From positions 34,146,001-34,210,000 of the forward strand of contig CP142451.1 in NCBI GenBank assembly GCA_038049695.1: a stretch of 64,000 bases of DNA, written 5' to 3'. This DNA comes from Cinnamomum chago (lineage: Eukaryota > Streptophyta > Magnoliopsida > Laurales > Lauraceae). Positions within the stretch are counted from its first letter, which is position 1. The number at the start of each line of letters is the position of its first letter. A program made the position numbers and the translations under genes. Shown here piece after piece: positions 34,320-44,860 of the stretch. Below the pieces are notes generated by a model. It searched no databases. It was not told the origin of the DNA and was given only the letters and a program-made list of their open reading frames with translations.

Positions 34320-36113
34320 CAATCCATTCTCTTCTTTTGTCAAACTTTGACAAGATATAACTATTAAATGCAAGAAGTAGATGGTTTAACCAAGTGAGGG
34401 TCAACTTCAAGGAAAGGATTAGATTCATTTAACTATAAAGCACAATATGATCAAATTACCAAAAGAGAGCTAGGTCTAATGGGAAAAGCAATCATGGATA
34501 TCAATTGGAAAAACAAAGAGTACCAATTGAGATTTAAGGATATGACTTATTAAATCAATCACTCTAAAATGGATTTAAAAATATAACTATTAGGAAAAAT
34601 CCAAATTAGAGCTATCCATGATGCAATGGGGTTTACTCAAACATAGCATCAATCAATATAACTTATGAAAATCATATGCTATGTAAGGTTTTGAACTCAT
34701 TTCATTCAATCAATAAATATGACTATTAAAGTGCAAGATGAGTGAAATGAATTCCAAGCATGAAGCCAACCTCAACTAATAACCAACCGATATTATTAAC
34801 ACATAAACATGGTGGTCATGAGATATACCTATATGAGTAAGAGAGGTGGCAAACATGAACATTATGATGCTAATGGTGTGTGACATGGAACAATCATATT
34901 ACTTATCAAGTTCAATCCAATGCACACAAGGTTTATCACATTCACAAGAAATCAAATCAATCAAACATTATACTAATTGAAACCAATTGAATTTGATAAC
35001 ATGAATAAGAGCAAGAATGTGACAAACTCAAAATTCCATCAAGCATCATAAATGCATATTCATCACTTTTAAAGATATGACTATTGAGCATAGTGATGAA
35101 CAAGGCAAATTGCAATGCAAAAGAATATGACTTTGTAAAGCATGCAATTTCCAAAGTGACTAAATCATATGAATTCAACACTAAGATATCCATCAAACAA
35201 GAGATATAACTATGAAATACAAGGAATGGATTTCAAAGAGGTTCATATGATCAAGAACACTACTATGAAGTTGAAACATGTATAAAGATGACTCCAAGAG
35301 AATCTACATGAATCAACATCATAACCATCCATAAAGATATGACTATAAGGCATAGAGGATGGATTTGGGTTCTAGTATGGTTTCTACAAATGAAACTAAG
35401 ATCACAACCATACATGGAACCAAAAGTCATTTGCATATATAAAGAATGTAAATAAACAAGCAAGGATGCAAACAACATACATTTCCATTTCTAAGATAAT
35501 GAAACCAAAAGAAAAAGGAAATGAAAACATGGAATATGCTTAGAAGATTATAACTATTGATGTTAAAGAGCATTTCCATTCATACAATCTTCAAATCATT
35601 TTAATACACAAAATCCAACAATGAGCATAAAAAGAATGATTTTGAAGATCAATTATCAACAATGTATTTTAAAAGATATAACTTAATTGAAACACATACA
35701 AGTTGATTTTTCAAAACAATGTTCTCCATATAAAAGTATAACTTAGGAATCCATGGAAAAACTTGAATTGATTCAAATCATTTGTTCAAAAAATATTACT
35801 ATCATATCTACACAAATGATTCAACAACAATTGATCATGAAAAGTCTAGCTATAAAAGCTTTTGAAATCACAATCAATTAATCATGTAGAAATGCAATGC
35901 AAAACATAAATGCAAAAAAAACAAATCAAACATGATGAGATTATAATCAAATGATTTTGAAAACCATGATATGTAACTTAGAATGGTGCATGAAGACAAA
36001 ATCAAAAGATCATAAAGAAACATTGCATTTTAATAGATGTAACTAAAAAGAAACAAAATGCAAATGCAACATGACCAACAAAGTGATTTAACTATTAAAG
36101 AATAGGTTGGTCA
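34320..36113 (-). repeat. Array of ~20 hairpins with a shared loop motif
   Basis: Successive inverted repeats with mutually unrelated stems enclose loops that mostly contain a word like GATATRACTATTA (plus strand). Perfect stems include 34641-34649/34676-34684 (9 bp), 35059-35067/35092-35100 (9 bp), 35164-35173/35242-35251 (10 bp), 35375-35382/35406-35413 (8 bp), 35776-35785/35812-35821 (10 bp), 36023-36031/36055-36063 (9 bp) and 36072-36079/36106-36113 (8 bp). At 34491-34622 a 10-bp stem encloses three 7-bp hairpins. The array lies downstream of the gag-like ORF, where pol would be. Function is unknown. Confidence 0.75.
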
Positions 36114-36128
36114 AGTAGGTTCAAGGCC

Positions 36129-37529
36129 CTAAGGTTTGTCTAGGTAAATAACTTTAGGAATCCACCTAAGGTCTTGAGAGGGTCGAACTTTGAGGTCTAT
36201 TTTGGACTTCTCACCAACTATAGGAGATTTAACTTGATAAATTTTCAATTTGAACTTATCACCATGATATTTAGATTTTACTAAATTTGGCTTAGAATGG
36301 TGATTAGTCTTTTGATGTTGGTGAGTTTGTTTCTTTGGGGATTGTTTCACTTTTCTTTTCTTCTTACTTTCTCCCTTTACTTGACTTTTGAATTTTAGAT
36401 TTAACTTAGCAACTTTCTTCAAAAGTTCTTTCATGGGTTCATATAAGGGAGGTAGGTTGAGAAGCTTTTTGTTTTTAGATTCTTTCAAGCTTGGTTTAAC
36501 TTGTTTAAGCTTTTTAGAATCTATCTTGGGAGACTCCTTTTTAAGAGATTTAACTTGTTTAGACATTTTGGAGTCTTTCTTGATTTTTAGTGTCTTACCC
36601 TTCATAGGTTTTGATTCTCCATTTTTTAGTTCAAAGATGGGTTTAGACACATGGCTTCTCTTTCTTAGTTTGCACTCAAACATAAAATGCCCTTCTATGC
36701 CACAATAATTGCATTTGGTTTTGGGCAAAAGAGAAAGAGTGCTAGAGAATGAGGACTCACCTTTCACAAAAGTGTTGGTGAATTTAGGGTCATATGTCAT
36801 ATTTCTATTAAATCCAAGACCCGTCCTATCTCCATGAGATTTACCCAATTTGAATAATTTTTCAAGTTTCTCTTCACTTTGGGTAAACTTGCACTCATAC
36901 TTTTGTTTATAGCTTTCAAGTTGAGTGACTTTGGTTATAAGGATTGAATTTTCATGTTTGACTTTTGAAAGTTCATTTTCAATTTCCTTATATTTGCTTA
37001 GCTCTTCATTGGCAAGTTTTAATTCAAGCTTTAGTTCATTAACAACATTAGATCCAAGCTCTTGGGTTTTTAACTTACTTTTAATCAACTTGGCTTCTAA
37101 ATTGTTAAAGTCTTTGTCTTGCCTTTTTATTTGATCTCTTAGAATTAAATTTTCCTTATTGACATTATCATAATCCATCTTTAATTCTTTTAGTTCATCT
37201 TGAATGTTAGATAGATTATTTAAAGAGATCATGAACTTAGATTCTACACAATTTATAAATTCATCTTTTTCTCTAAGTTCATTTTTAGAAGAGTCTAATT
37301 CTTGGTTTAGCCTTATAGATTCTTCTTTTAATCTTTTATTTTTCTTGGAAACCTCTAAGGACCATGTGTACAATTCCTCATAGGCTTCAAGTTCATCATA
37401 TTCTTCTTCTTTTAATTCAAGTTGAGATTCTTTAAATTCAATGTTTGAATCTCCATAAGATGGAAGAATGAGGGGTCTAGAAGAATCTACAAAGTCTAGC
37501 ATAGTGGAGTCCATTTCAATGATTTTCAA
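36129..37529 (-). CDS. Gag-like ORF of the nested Copia element
   Basis: A 466-codon open frame inside the element. Residues about 35-230 are charged and heptad-like, predicting a long coiled coil. GKSHGDRTGLGF at 229-240 is a motif seen in gag regions of SIRE-type Copia elements. A CX2CX4HX4C zinc knuckle lies at 273-286. A very basic, Lys-rich tail (about 300-440) ends in WIPK, close to where protease would begin in Copia polyproteins. By family, gag C-terminal regions bind RNA; here a structural or RNA-packaging role is inferred. The usual N-terminal gag domain and all pol domains are not seen. The open frame starts about 90 bp after the primer site, so it could be translated from the element's leader. 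It is not a host gene. Confidence 0.7.
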   Translation of the reverse strand: MKIIEMDSTMLDFVDSSRPLILPSYGDSNIEFKESQLELKEEEYDELEAYEELYTWSLEVSKKNKRLKEESIRLNQELDSSKNELREKDEFINCVESKFMISLNNLSNIQDELKELKMDYDNVNKENLILRDQIKRQDKDFNNLEAKLIKSKLKTQELGSNVVNELKLELKLANEELSKYKEIENELSKVKHENSILITKVTQLESYKQKYECKFTQSEEKLEKLFKLGKSHGDRTGLGFNRNMTYDPKFTNTFVKGESSFSSTLSLLPKTKCNYCGIEGHFMFECKLRKRSHVSKPIFELKNGESKPMKGKTLKIKKDSKMSKQVKSLKKESPKIDSKKLKQVKPSLKESKNKKLLNLPPLYEPMKELLKKVAKLNLKFKSQVKGESKKKRKVKQSPKKQTHQHQKTNHHSKPNLVKSKYHGDKFKLKIYQVKSPIVGEKSKIDLKVRPSQDLRWIPKVIYLDKP

Positions 37530-37616
37530 ATAAGCACTACTCTAGGGTTTTAACTCTAGGTTTTTACACCTAATCAAGAGTTCCAAACACTTTATCCTAA
37601 GGGATTAGAGCACTTC

Positions 37617-37628
37617 GCTCTGATACCA
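37617..37628 (-). promoter_or_regulatory. Primer binding site (tRNA-iMet)
   Basis: Minus-strand TGGTATCAGAGC, complementary to the 3' end of initiator-Met tRNA, three bases from the right-hand LTR. It fixes the element's orientation. Confidence 0.85.
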
Positions 37629-37630
37629 AT

Positions 37631-39402
37631 TGTAAGTCCACGAGGATCCTAACCCTAGAGGTGGGGGGGGGGGGGGGGGGGGGGGGGGTGAATAGGGTGA
37701 GCTACAACTATGACCAATTTACACCAATTTTAACTTCTTAATAAAAACTAGTCAAATGTGATGATTAAACAATCAATATGCGGAAGCTAATAAACAATCA
37801 CCACACAAGCAATCACCACAACACAATATTTATAGTGGTTCGGCCTCAATGCCTACATCCACTACCGGCTTGTGCATCCAACACTCCACCGGATTTCCAC
37901 TATTTATGCTTTTAACTAGGCTAAGCAATAACCCTTACAATGTTGCTTTTCAAGGCTAAACAACAACCTCTCAATGTGCTTTTCTAGGCTTAGCAATAAC
38001 CTTTACAAAATGCTTTTCTTAGGCTAAGCAATAACCTTACAAGATGCTTTTCAAAGGCTAAGCAATAACCTTACACAATGTAGATTTCTCTAAGAAGGTG
38101 TCTTTCCAAAAGATCACTCTAAGAGATACAAATTAAAGCTCAAATGTTGTTGCCTCTTAAATAGGCTAATATGAAAGTTTAAAATAACTCACACAAACAC
38201 TCTATGAATGCAAAAGTGTATGCTCATGATGTGTGTGTGTGATGACTTCAATCAAGTTTAAAAAGAAAGCTTAATCAAATATATGCTTAAAGCATTTGAA
38301 AGTTTAAGACACACAAAAGTTTTGATTGAAGTTTGATGCAAATCACATGAATAATAAACAACTTGTTAATGACATGAAATTCAAAGAATCACAAGTTGTA
38401 TGAAAAATAAAGTTTAATAAAGCATGTGATTTGATAAGAGTGATTGCAAACTAATCTAATTTACCAAGAAAGATATTGAGCTTGCAAATCAACTCTTTAA
38501 GGACTTGAAATCATGCATAAATGAAAATACAAAGGATTTGAACATGCATGAATTTCATTTGTATGGAAATCAAAATAACTTAGAAGATGTACCTTTTAAA
38601 AACTCATGAGTTTGATTTCCAAATAGCCCTCTAGCCTTTCCAACTTCTTCCCCTTTCTTTGGCTCCAAAATGCTCTCAAAAGTTCATGTGTCAAACCTTG
38701 AAAAAGGTTGGAAATGAATGGACTTTATAGCCAAAAAGTTGCCAACGGCTAGTCCTCGGTCGATCGGCAAAGGGGTCTCGGTCGACCGAGAAGGCACAAC
38801 GGTCAGATTTCTGACCGTTGGGGCTTCAGTTCAAAAAACTGTCCACTTGCCCTGCAGTGGTCTCGGTCGGTCTCGGTCGACCGGCGACACTGCCGGGCGA
38901 GTCCCTGGGGCCAAAAATCCAACTTTTTCTCATTTCAAAGTATTTCTTTGAGGGATCTTTGGGCCACTAAATCAAGGTTAAATAACATGTTTTAAGACAT
39001 TCTAAGATGTTTAAAAACATGAAAAACACAAAGCCTAAAAAGATTCAAAAGTTTAAAACCAAAGGCTAGCTTGATTTGATAAAACTCTTTTCAAATGAAA
39101 ATGCATACAAAAATGATTCTTTTTGTAATGAATGTATGCAAAGCTCAAACCTAAATTCACATGATGATTTTCCAAATATAATGCACAAGGAATTAGGTTT
39201 TCAAAAGAGTTTTGGGTTCTAAAACCAATGCATCCAAGTTTATGACCAAAACATGCATAAACCAAAAACTTTTCCAAATCTAAAAACCAATGCATGTATA
39301 AAACTAGATTTCAAGGTATTTTAAATCAAAGCATGTGTAAAATATCAAATGATGCTAAAGTGCAAATGCATCCATCAAATTGCAATTACAAAATCCCTAA
39401 CA
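37631..39402 (-). repeat. 5' LTR of the nested Copia element
   Basis: 1772 bp. The length difference to the other LTR comes from the poly-G tract (26 G here against 12). The same palindrome (38776-38791) and hairpin (38797-38820) occur. Confidence 0.88.
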
Positions 39403-39407
39403 CAATC

Positions 39408-40077
39408 GTCTTCCATGAGTAACTAAATCTCCATCTTAGGGTTGTGATGAAACTTTAGTTTTGTGTTTATGACAATGTATAGGTTCTAGGGTTCTATTTT
39501 AAATGCTTTGATTATATGACATTGATTTAATCCATTGATTGGATTCGTTTATTAATGCAATATCTCTTTTGGTGTTTTATTCTTGTAGTTTAGAATACCA
39601 AGTCATATAACATGATGCTTGAATGAATGTGTTTATTAGATCTAGGATAATCTATGCCATAGAGATAGGTTATGCCCTGATTTGCATCCACTACCCTTAT
39701 TTGGTGACTCTGTGAAGGTTTGTAACCAGAACGAGTTTGGAAAGCATTAACAGTGAAACCCTAGACCTATATTCGCCATTGCACAGGCTATGGTGGATTC
39801 ATACCCTAAGACTTTTCTCTAATTGGATCAAAACTTGTCTTTTAATTTGTTAATTTAAAAATCAAAACCAATCAACCCCACACTTCGTTTTCTAATAGGA
39901 TTAGTTTAATAATCAGAACTTTGTTTTCCAAGAGGATTAGTTTAGGAATTTAGGAAACAACGCAACTTAGCCTTTTTGTCCCAGTGGATACGATACTCGG
40001 TTAACATCTCTGCTTTTGCAAGCGGAGATAATAGCGGAGAATAATTTATAATTGCAACCCTGTTCTAGGATTGATCA
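39408..40077 (+). repeat. LTR2 of the composite, right part
   Basis: Last 670 bp of LTR2, ending GGATTGATCA. A second primer-site-like sequence follows at 40084-40101, opening the second internal region. Confidence 0.88.
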
Positions 40078-40249
40078 TAATTTTGGCGCCCTTGCCGGGG
40101 ACAATTAGCACGGTTGTTTGTTTCTTTTAATTCTAGTATTAGTTTAGTCTTTCCTTTTTCTTTTCTTTGTTTATTTTATTTTGCCATCTCTTCTCACACT
40201 TCTACTATTCTTACTGCAGGATATTAGTTTTAACACAGAATCTTAGAAT

Positions 40250-41434
40250 TTGTGCAGGGATCTACGAGTGTTCACAAAGCTTTGCTCAAAGAAATCTTTC
40301 CTCTCCTCCCAAGGGCACTGTAAGCCTAGACTTTCTGATTCTTTTCATATAATTGCAGTAAATTTTTGTGTGTGCATGCTTGGTCGTCGCTCTTGTCATC
40401 CAAATTTTGTTTCTTTAGACCAAAATTTAGAGCGAGCCCTTAGGAAAATTAGATCATCTAAACACCGTTCTGCTGTCTCACACACAAATTCATTAATGGC
40501 TGAAGAAAGAAAGAAAAGAGGAGGAGGGTCCTGAGGCTCCACCTCTCCGACCCTTGAAGGAGCACTATACTCCATTCGAATACACGTCACCATCGTGTAT
40601 TCAGCTGCCTACTGTACAGGCAGCTCAATATGAAATCAAGCCTAGCACAATCAATCTGATCCCTTCTTTCTATGGCTTGAACAATGAGGACCCGTACAAC
40701 CACATTGATGAGTTTTTGGTTATTTACTCCATAGTGCGAATAAACAATTTCAGTAGTGAGGCCCTAAAATTGTTTCTCTTTCCGTTTTCATTAAAGGACA
40801 AAGCCAAGTATTGGCTGAGTACTTTACCTCCAAATTCTATCAATTCTTGGGCCCAACTCCAACAAAAAATTTTGGACAAATATTTCTTTGTGGGCAAAAT
40901 AAATCAGTATAGGAGATCCATCACATCCTTCGCCCAAACCGACAGTGAACAGTTTCACGAGGCGTGGGATAGATTTAAGGATCTCCTTAGAAAGTGTCCT
41001 CATCACCAAATTGCCAAATGGCAATTGGTGCAATTCTTTTATGATGGGCTATCACCCGAATGGCGAAACATGGTAGTAACCGCCAGTGGGGGATCAATTA
41101 TGCTGAAAAATGAGGATGAGGCATGGGAACTTTTTGAGAATATGAGTGAGACATTTCAGCACCATGCCTCCACTGCTAGATTAGAGAGGCCAGCAGCCTC
41201 GATTTTGCAGAAACCTAAGGGGGTATTTGAAATTCAGCCCTCTAATGAGCTCACAACCCAAGTGGTTGCCTTGACCCAAAAGTTAGATCAGCTGATTTCT
41301 GGGGGACAATCTCTCCAATCTTCATCTCCCCAGCCCCCTGCTCATCAAGATGCTTATGCTTTATGCAATAGTCCCGCTCATTTTGTGAGCAGTTGTCCTG
41401 CAGCACCCCAATTTCCTGAGTTTGTGCAAGAGCA
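40250..41434 (+). pseudogene. Second gag region of the composite
   Basis: Highly similar to 26095-27285: the PF03732-type gag core and the CX2CX4HX4C knuckle near 41350, ending shortly after the knuckle where LTR-derived sequence begins. No protease is present. One or two breaks are suggested. It belongs to the same subfamily as the first internal region. Confidence 0.82.
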
Positions 41435-41471
41435 TCGCAAGCGGATACGATACTCGGTTAACATCTCTGCT

Positions 41472-41623
41472 TTCCAAGAGGATTGGTTTAGGAATTTAGG
41501 AAACAACACAACTTAGCCTTTTTGTCCCAGTGGATACGATACTCGGTTAACATCTCTGCTTTTGCAAGCGGAGATAATAGCGGAGAATAATTTATAATTG
41601 CAACCCTGTTCTAGGATTGATCA
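41472..41623 (+). repeat. Partial LTR3 of the composite
   Basis: Only the terminal ~150 bp of the LTR, ending GGATTGATCA and followed by the target duplication CTCGT. Confidence 0.8.
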
Positions 41624-41628
41624 CTCGT

Positions 41629-42380
41629 TGGGAATATTGCTTTAATATTCCAATGAGAAAATCAAGAAATCTCCGACAGTATCCAAAAATCATTTTGGAA
41701 AGTCTAACGGTCAAAGGCCATCTAGAAAAGCTAAAGGTCATGGTTTTTTTTGTTGTCTTGATATATGTAAAGTCATGTCTTTTGAAAGTGTCCCTTAGTA
41801 GTCTATATAAGGTTATGTAGTAGTTGTTTTCTAAGTGTGAAGAAATTATGTGAAGCAAGAGTGTGTGTGGAGGTCTTGGAGATTGTCTAGTGTTTTGGTG
41901 TAGGGAAATCTATTGTTATCTTAAATTTTGATTTATATAAAATTCTTTTGTTCATTTGATTTAGAGCAGGGGATCTATACGGCCCTTTGGCCGTAGAACC
42001 CCACATACACAAGCACACATATTCCATCATATTCGCTACAAAGAAGTTTCGGTAGACCAATTTATGTTTTTACTGTAACTTCAGTATTTTGTTCTGTTAA
42101 TCTGAGTACACAGAACTTAAACATGAGTATTTGTTGAAGGCAGCCTTAGTATGCACAGAATATGAATTTCAGTTCCAGCAATGTTGTAACAGAAGAAGCC
42201 ATCTTCCATCAAATTGGTATCAGAGCTCATATTTTCATCAAATTGGTATCAGAGTTCATATTTTCATCAGCCTTTCCTGTCTGGTTTTCCCTTTTTTTTT
42301 GGGGCCTTATGCCCTGGTCCCTCTCTTCTCTTAATACAAATTTACCTTAAAGCAAAAAGCAAAAAAAAAAAAAAAAAAAA
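41629..42380 (+). mobile_element. Copia LTR, primer sites and LINE-like 3' end, unit 2
   Basis: LTR from about 41654 to 42211, then two primer-site words in tandem (TGGTATCAGAGC at 42215-42226 and a variant at 42244-42255), then the LINE-like 3' end with a pure poly(A) run (42361-42380). The tandem primer site is shared with unit 3 but not unit 1. Confidence 0.65.
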
Positions 42381-44860
42381 GAAGTATTGATCCTAAATTC
42401 AAACTGATTTGCACACTAGTCCCCATGTGATATTATCAAATGAGTTTATGCAGTATATTTATATATAGGGTGAATGATAATCACCTTTGAGCTAAATATT
42501 AAGCAAATTAAAATATAACTCTAGAAACCATTCGAATTTAATCTGATGGAGATTATTATACAGATTAGTATTAAGTTAGGATAAGTGTTAATTCATGGGT
42601 GTGAGGGAGTTGGAATTGTTAATTCACGTGGCGGTAAAAAGTTTACCTCTCGTGTAAGTTCACGAGTGGTACATTTTAGCTCAACATAGCCCATATATAT
42701 ATTAAGGGCTTAAAAAAATGTTAGGATCATTTGATTGGTTGATAATTCACATCCAACATTTCTATGACCATGCTTTTGTAATTGTCATGCTTGCATTCGA
42801 TTGAACTCCACTAGAAGTGATAACTATTTAAGGTAATGTTGGGTTTTCTTGTAGCAATGATCTTGAAAACCACGGCAAATAAATCTCCATTACGGCCCGA
42901 CTTTGTTAAGAGTCCATGCAACGGATCATGGTGGATCGTTGTCTTAGATTCATTACATTAGGCCTGGACCATCACATATAATTGGTGGGCCACTCATCAT
43001 TAGAATGGACCAATTAAGAGCCCAATCAGACAATCCTCTTGATCCGGCTATACAATCGCACAATCGGACAGATCGCACGATGCATGCAGTGTACCTGGGA
43101 CTTGAAGAAAATGATGTCTTTGATGGATGGCCGTTGCACCCCACCCACCAGTTCTTCACAACCTAGCCAAAGTACTTCTGTTACTTTGGCTGGGTAAACT
43201 TGTTTTGGCATGCTAACAATAGGGCTCCAATTATATTAGAGATTATCCTTCTATCACGCTGTAAAGGAATGCTTGAACATTGGATTCACAATTCATTGAA
43301 CTAAGTTTTGTTTATGATGATATAGCATTCAATATTTTCGTTAATCACATTAATTTTATTAGTGCTAACAATATGATTTATGATAAGTGAGCTTAATTTG
43401 TTGAAATAATCCAAGGATATTGATCACTTTTATATGAAACTCGCGATAGAGCCCATACATCAGTCGGTGTTTAATATGATCGGGTTGGTAAAATGAGTAG
43501 TTCAAGTGAAGCCATTGTGATTATTGCTAACAATGCTATAAGTTATTAAAGGATTTTACCTGAGAAAATCACCTTAGATGTGGTCACCAAAAAGACCCTC
43601 TGAGTTTTCTTCAGACGGAAGTGGTCCCTTGAGACCGCAATCATTGGTTTTTTTCTTTCTTAAAAATAGGGGCGGGTCGATATCGACCTCCGTTGGGCCT
43701 TTAAAACGCAAAAAACTCTAGTTTTCTGCTTATCTCTCTCCTCTTCTCTTCCACAAACCTATTTGGGTTTGTAAGTCAAACTAGTCTGTGAAAATCCTAG
43801 TGCCAAATAACTAGAACAGCCAGGGCGACAAACATGCGTGGGATGTAAAAGGGCCATAATACCATACCAGCATACCTTATCACACACTGATCATTCAGTC
43901 ACGCATATCAACAGTTAACTGACATGTCATCTCCGAAAAAGATCATTCCCACCTCCTAAAGGTTAATGGCCCTTAGAGTCCTATTGATTGCAATGGAACC
44001 CACACAGATTTGCACACAGGACCTGGCTATTACTCTTCAAATTACAAGTCCATAAATGATTGATGGAATAAGAAAATAACCCCCTTTTCCATTTACTACC
44101 AATACAACTGTGACAATAACATGATTGAACATATACAAATGTCCACAACTGGGTTTTACACATGCTGCGTATTCAACCAGGCAAATCAACAAATCAATTG
44201 AAGTGTCATTGATAAGCATTGGTTGCATGGTTCATGTACCTCAATTATAGCATGATTCGTTCTCCTCTATTGATGTGGATTAAGATGTTGTCTCCATTTG
44301 CATCATTGCTTCCCCACTTCCTAATCCTCCTGGTCATCATCTTATATTTTCTTTTTCCCATTCTTTCACCGGTCTAAATTTGTTTACAACTTTTTTGTAT
44401 TTTGTATTTTTTTTCTATTTTATTGTAGATCTTGCGGTTGTTTTAAATGCTTAGGCATGAAATTACATTTTTTTGGGGGATTTTTTGCCTTTTTTCATTT
44501 TGGCATATTTGTAAATTTCTTTTTCTCAAGCCCTGATCCGTCTATTGTAACTGCCATGGGAGCTTCTTAGCTCATATTTTCTTTACTTTTCTGTCTCAAC
44601 TTGAATTCAACTAAATGTGCATACAATGAATCGAGAGATGTCAAGAAAGGAGGACCATACATTAATTTGAGTTTTAGTCCGTGCTTGTATTTGTGATTGA
44701 TGATATGATTACTAATTGTAGAATCTTTTTTTTTCTTTCGATAAAAATATTTATCAATATAATTATATGTTTATAATTATATTTTGATACATTATTACTA
44801 TTATTAATTTTTACCCGGCCTAAGCATGGGCCGTTGTTGCTAGTAGAATTATATACATAC
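42381..44860. other. Host block, left part, unit 2
   Basis: Copy of 5294-7763, continuous with the following part because the Athila-like element is absent. No gene is seen. The old paralogue of the MIR159 upstream DNA lies at about 42455-43330. Confidence 0.6.

Larger units (their letters stand above)
32014..39402 (-). mobile_element. Nested Copia-type LTR element with gag-like ORF and hairpin array
   Basis: A 7389-bp element with LTRs at 32014-33768 and 37631-39402, TG...CA ends and target duplication CAATC (32009-32013 and 39403-39407). Orientation is minus: a tRNA-iMet primer site lies beside the right-hand LTR and a polypurine tract beside the left-hand one. The interior holds one gag-like ORF and a hairpin-rich non-coding stretch; no pol domain is recognised. 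The LTRs differ only in a poly-G tract and about one base, so it is the youngest insertion here. The gag style recalls the SIRE/Maximus lineage (inference). It looks whole as a non-autonomous element. Confidence 0.88.
24564..41623 (+). mobile_element. Composite Athila-like element, LTR-internal-LTR-internal-LTR
   Basis: A 17.06-kb insertion with a 5-bp target duplication CTCGT (24559-24563 and 41624-41628); units 1 and 3 show the empty site. Parts: LTR1 24564-25922, first internal region 25923-31324, LTR2 31325-32013 continued at 39408-40077, second internal region 40078-41434 holding only primer site and gag, and a partial LTR3 (about 41472-41623). Between gag and LTR3 lies a short patch of LTR words in changed order. 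A Copia element (32014-39402) is nested in LTR2. LTR1 and LTR2 are each 1359 bp and differ at about 17 sites by eye. This layout points to recombination between two related elements. It is broken. Confidence 0.88.

Noticed and set aside
34320-36113. CRISPR-like array
   Set aside because: The repeated word is degenerate and sits in loops, the spacing is irregular and the setting is a plant retroelement.
36129-37529. Host cytoskeletal or myosin-like coiled-coil gene
   Set aside because: The zinc knuckle, Lys-rich tail and position between LTRs with a primer site identify it as a retroelement gag-like ORF.
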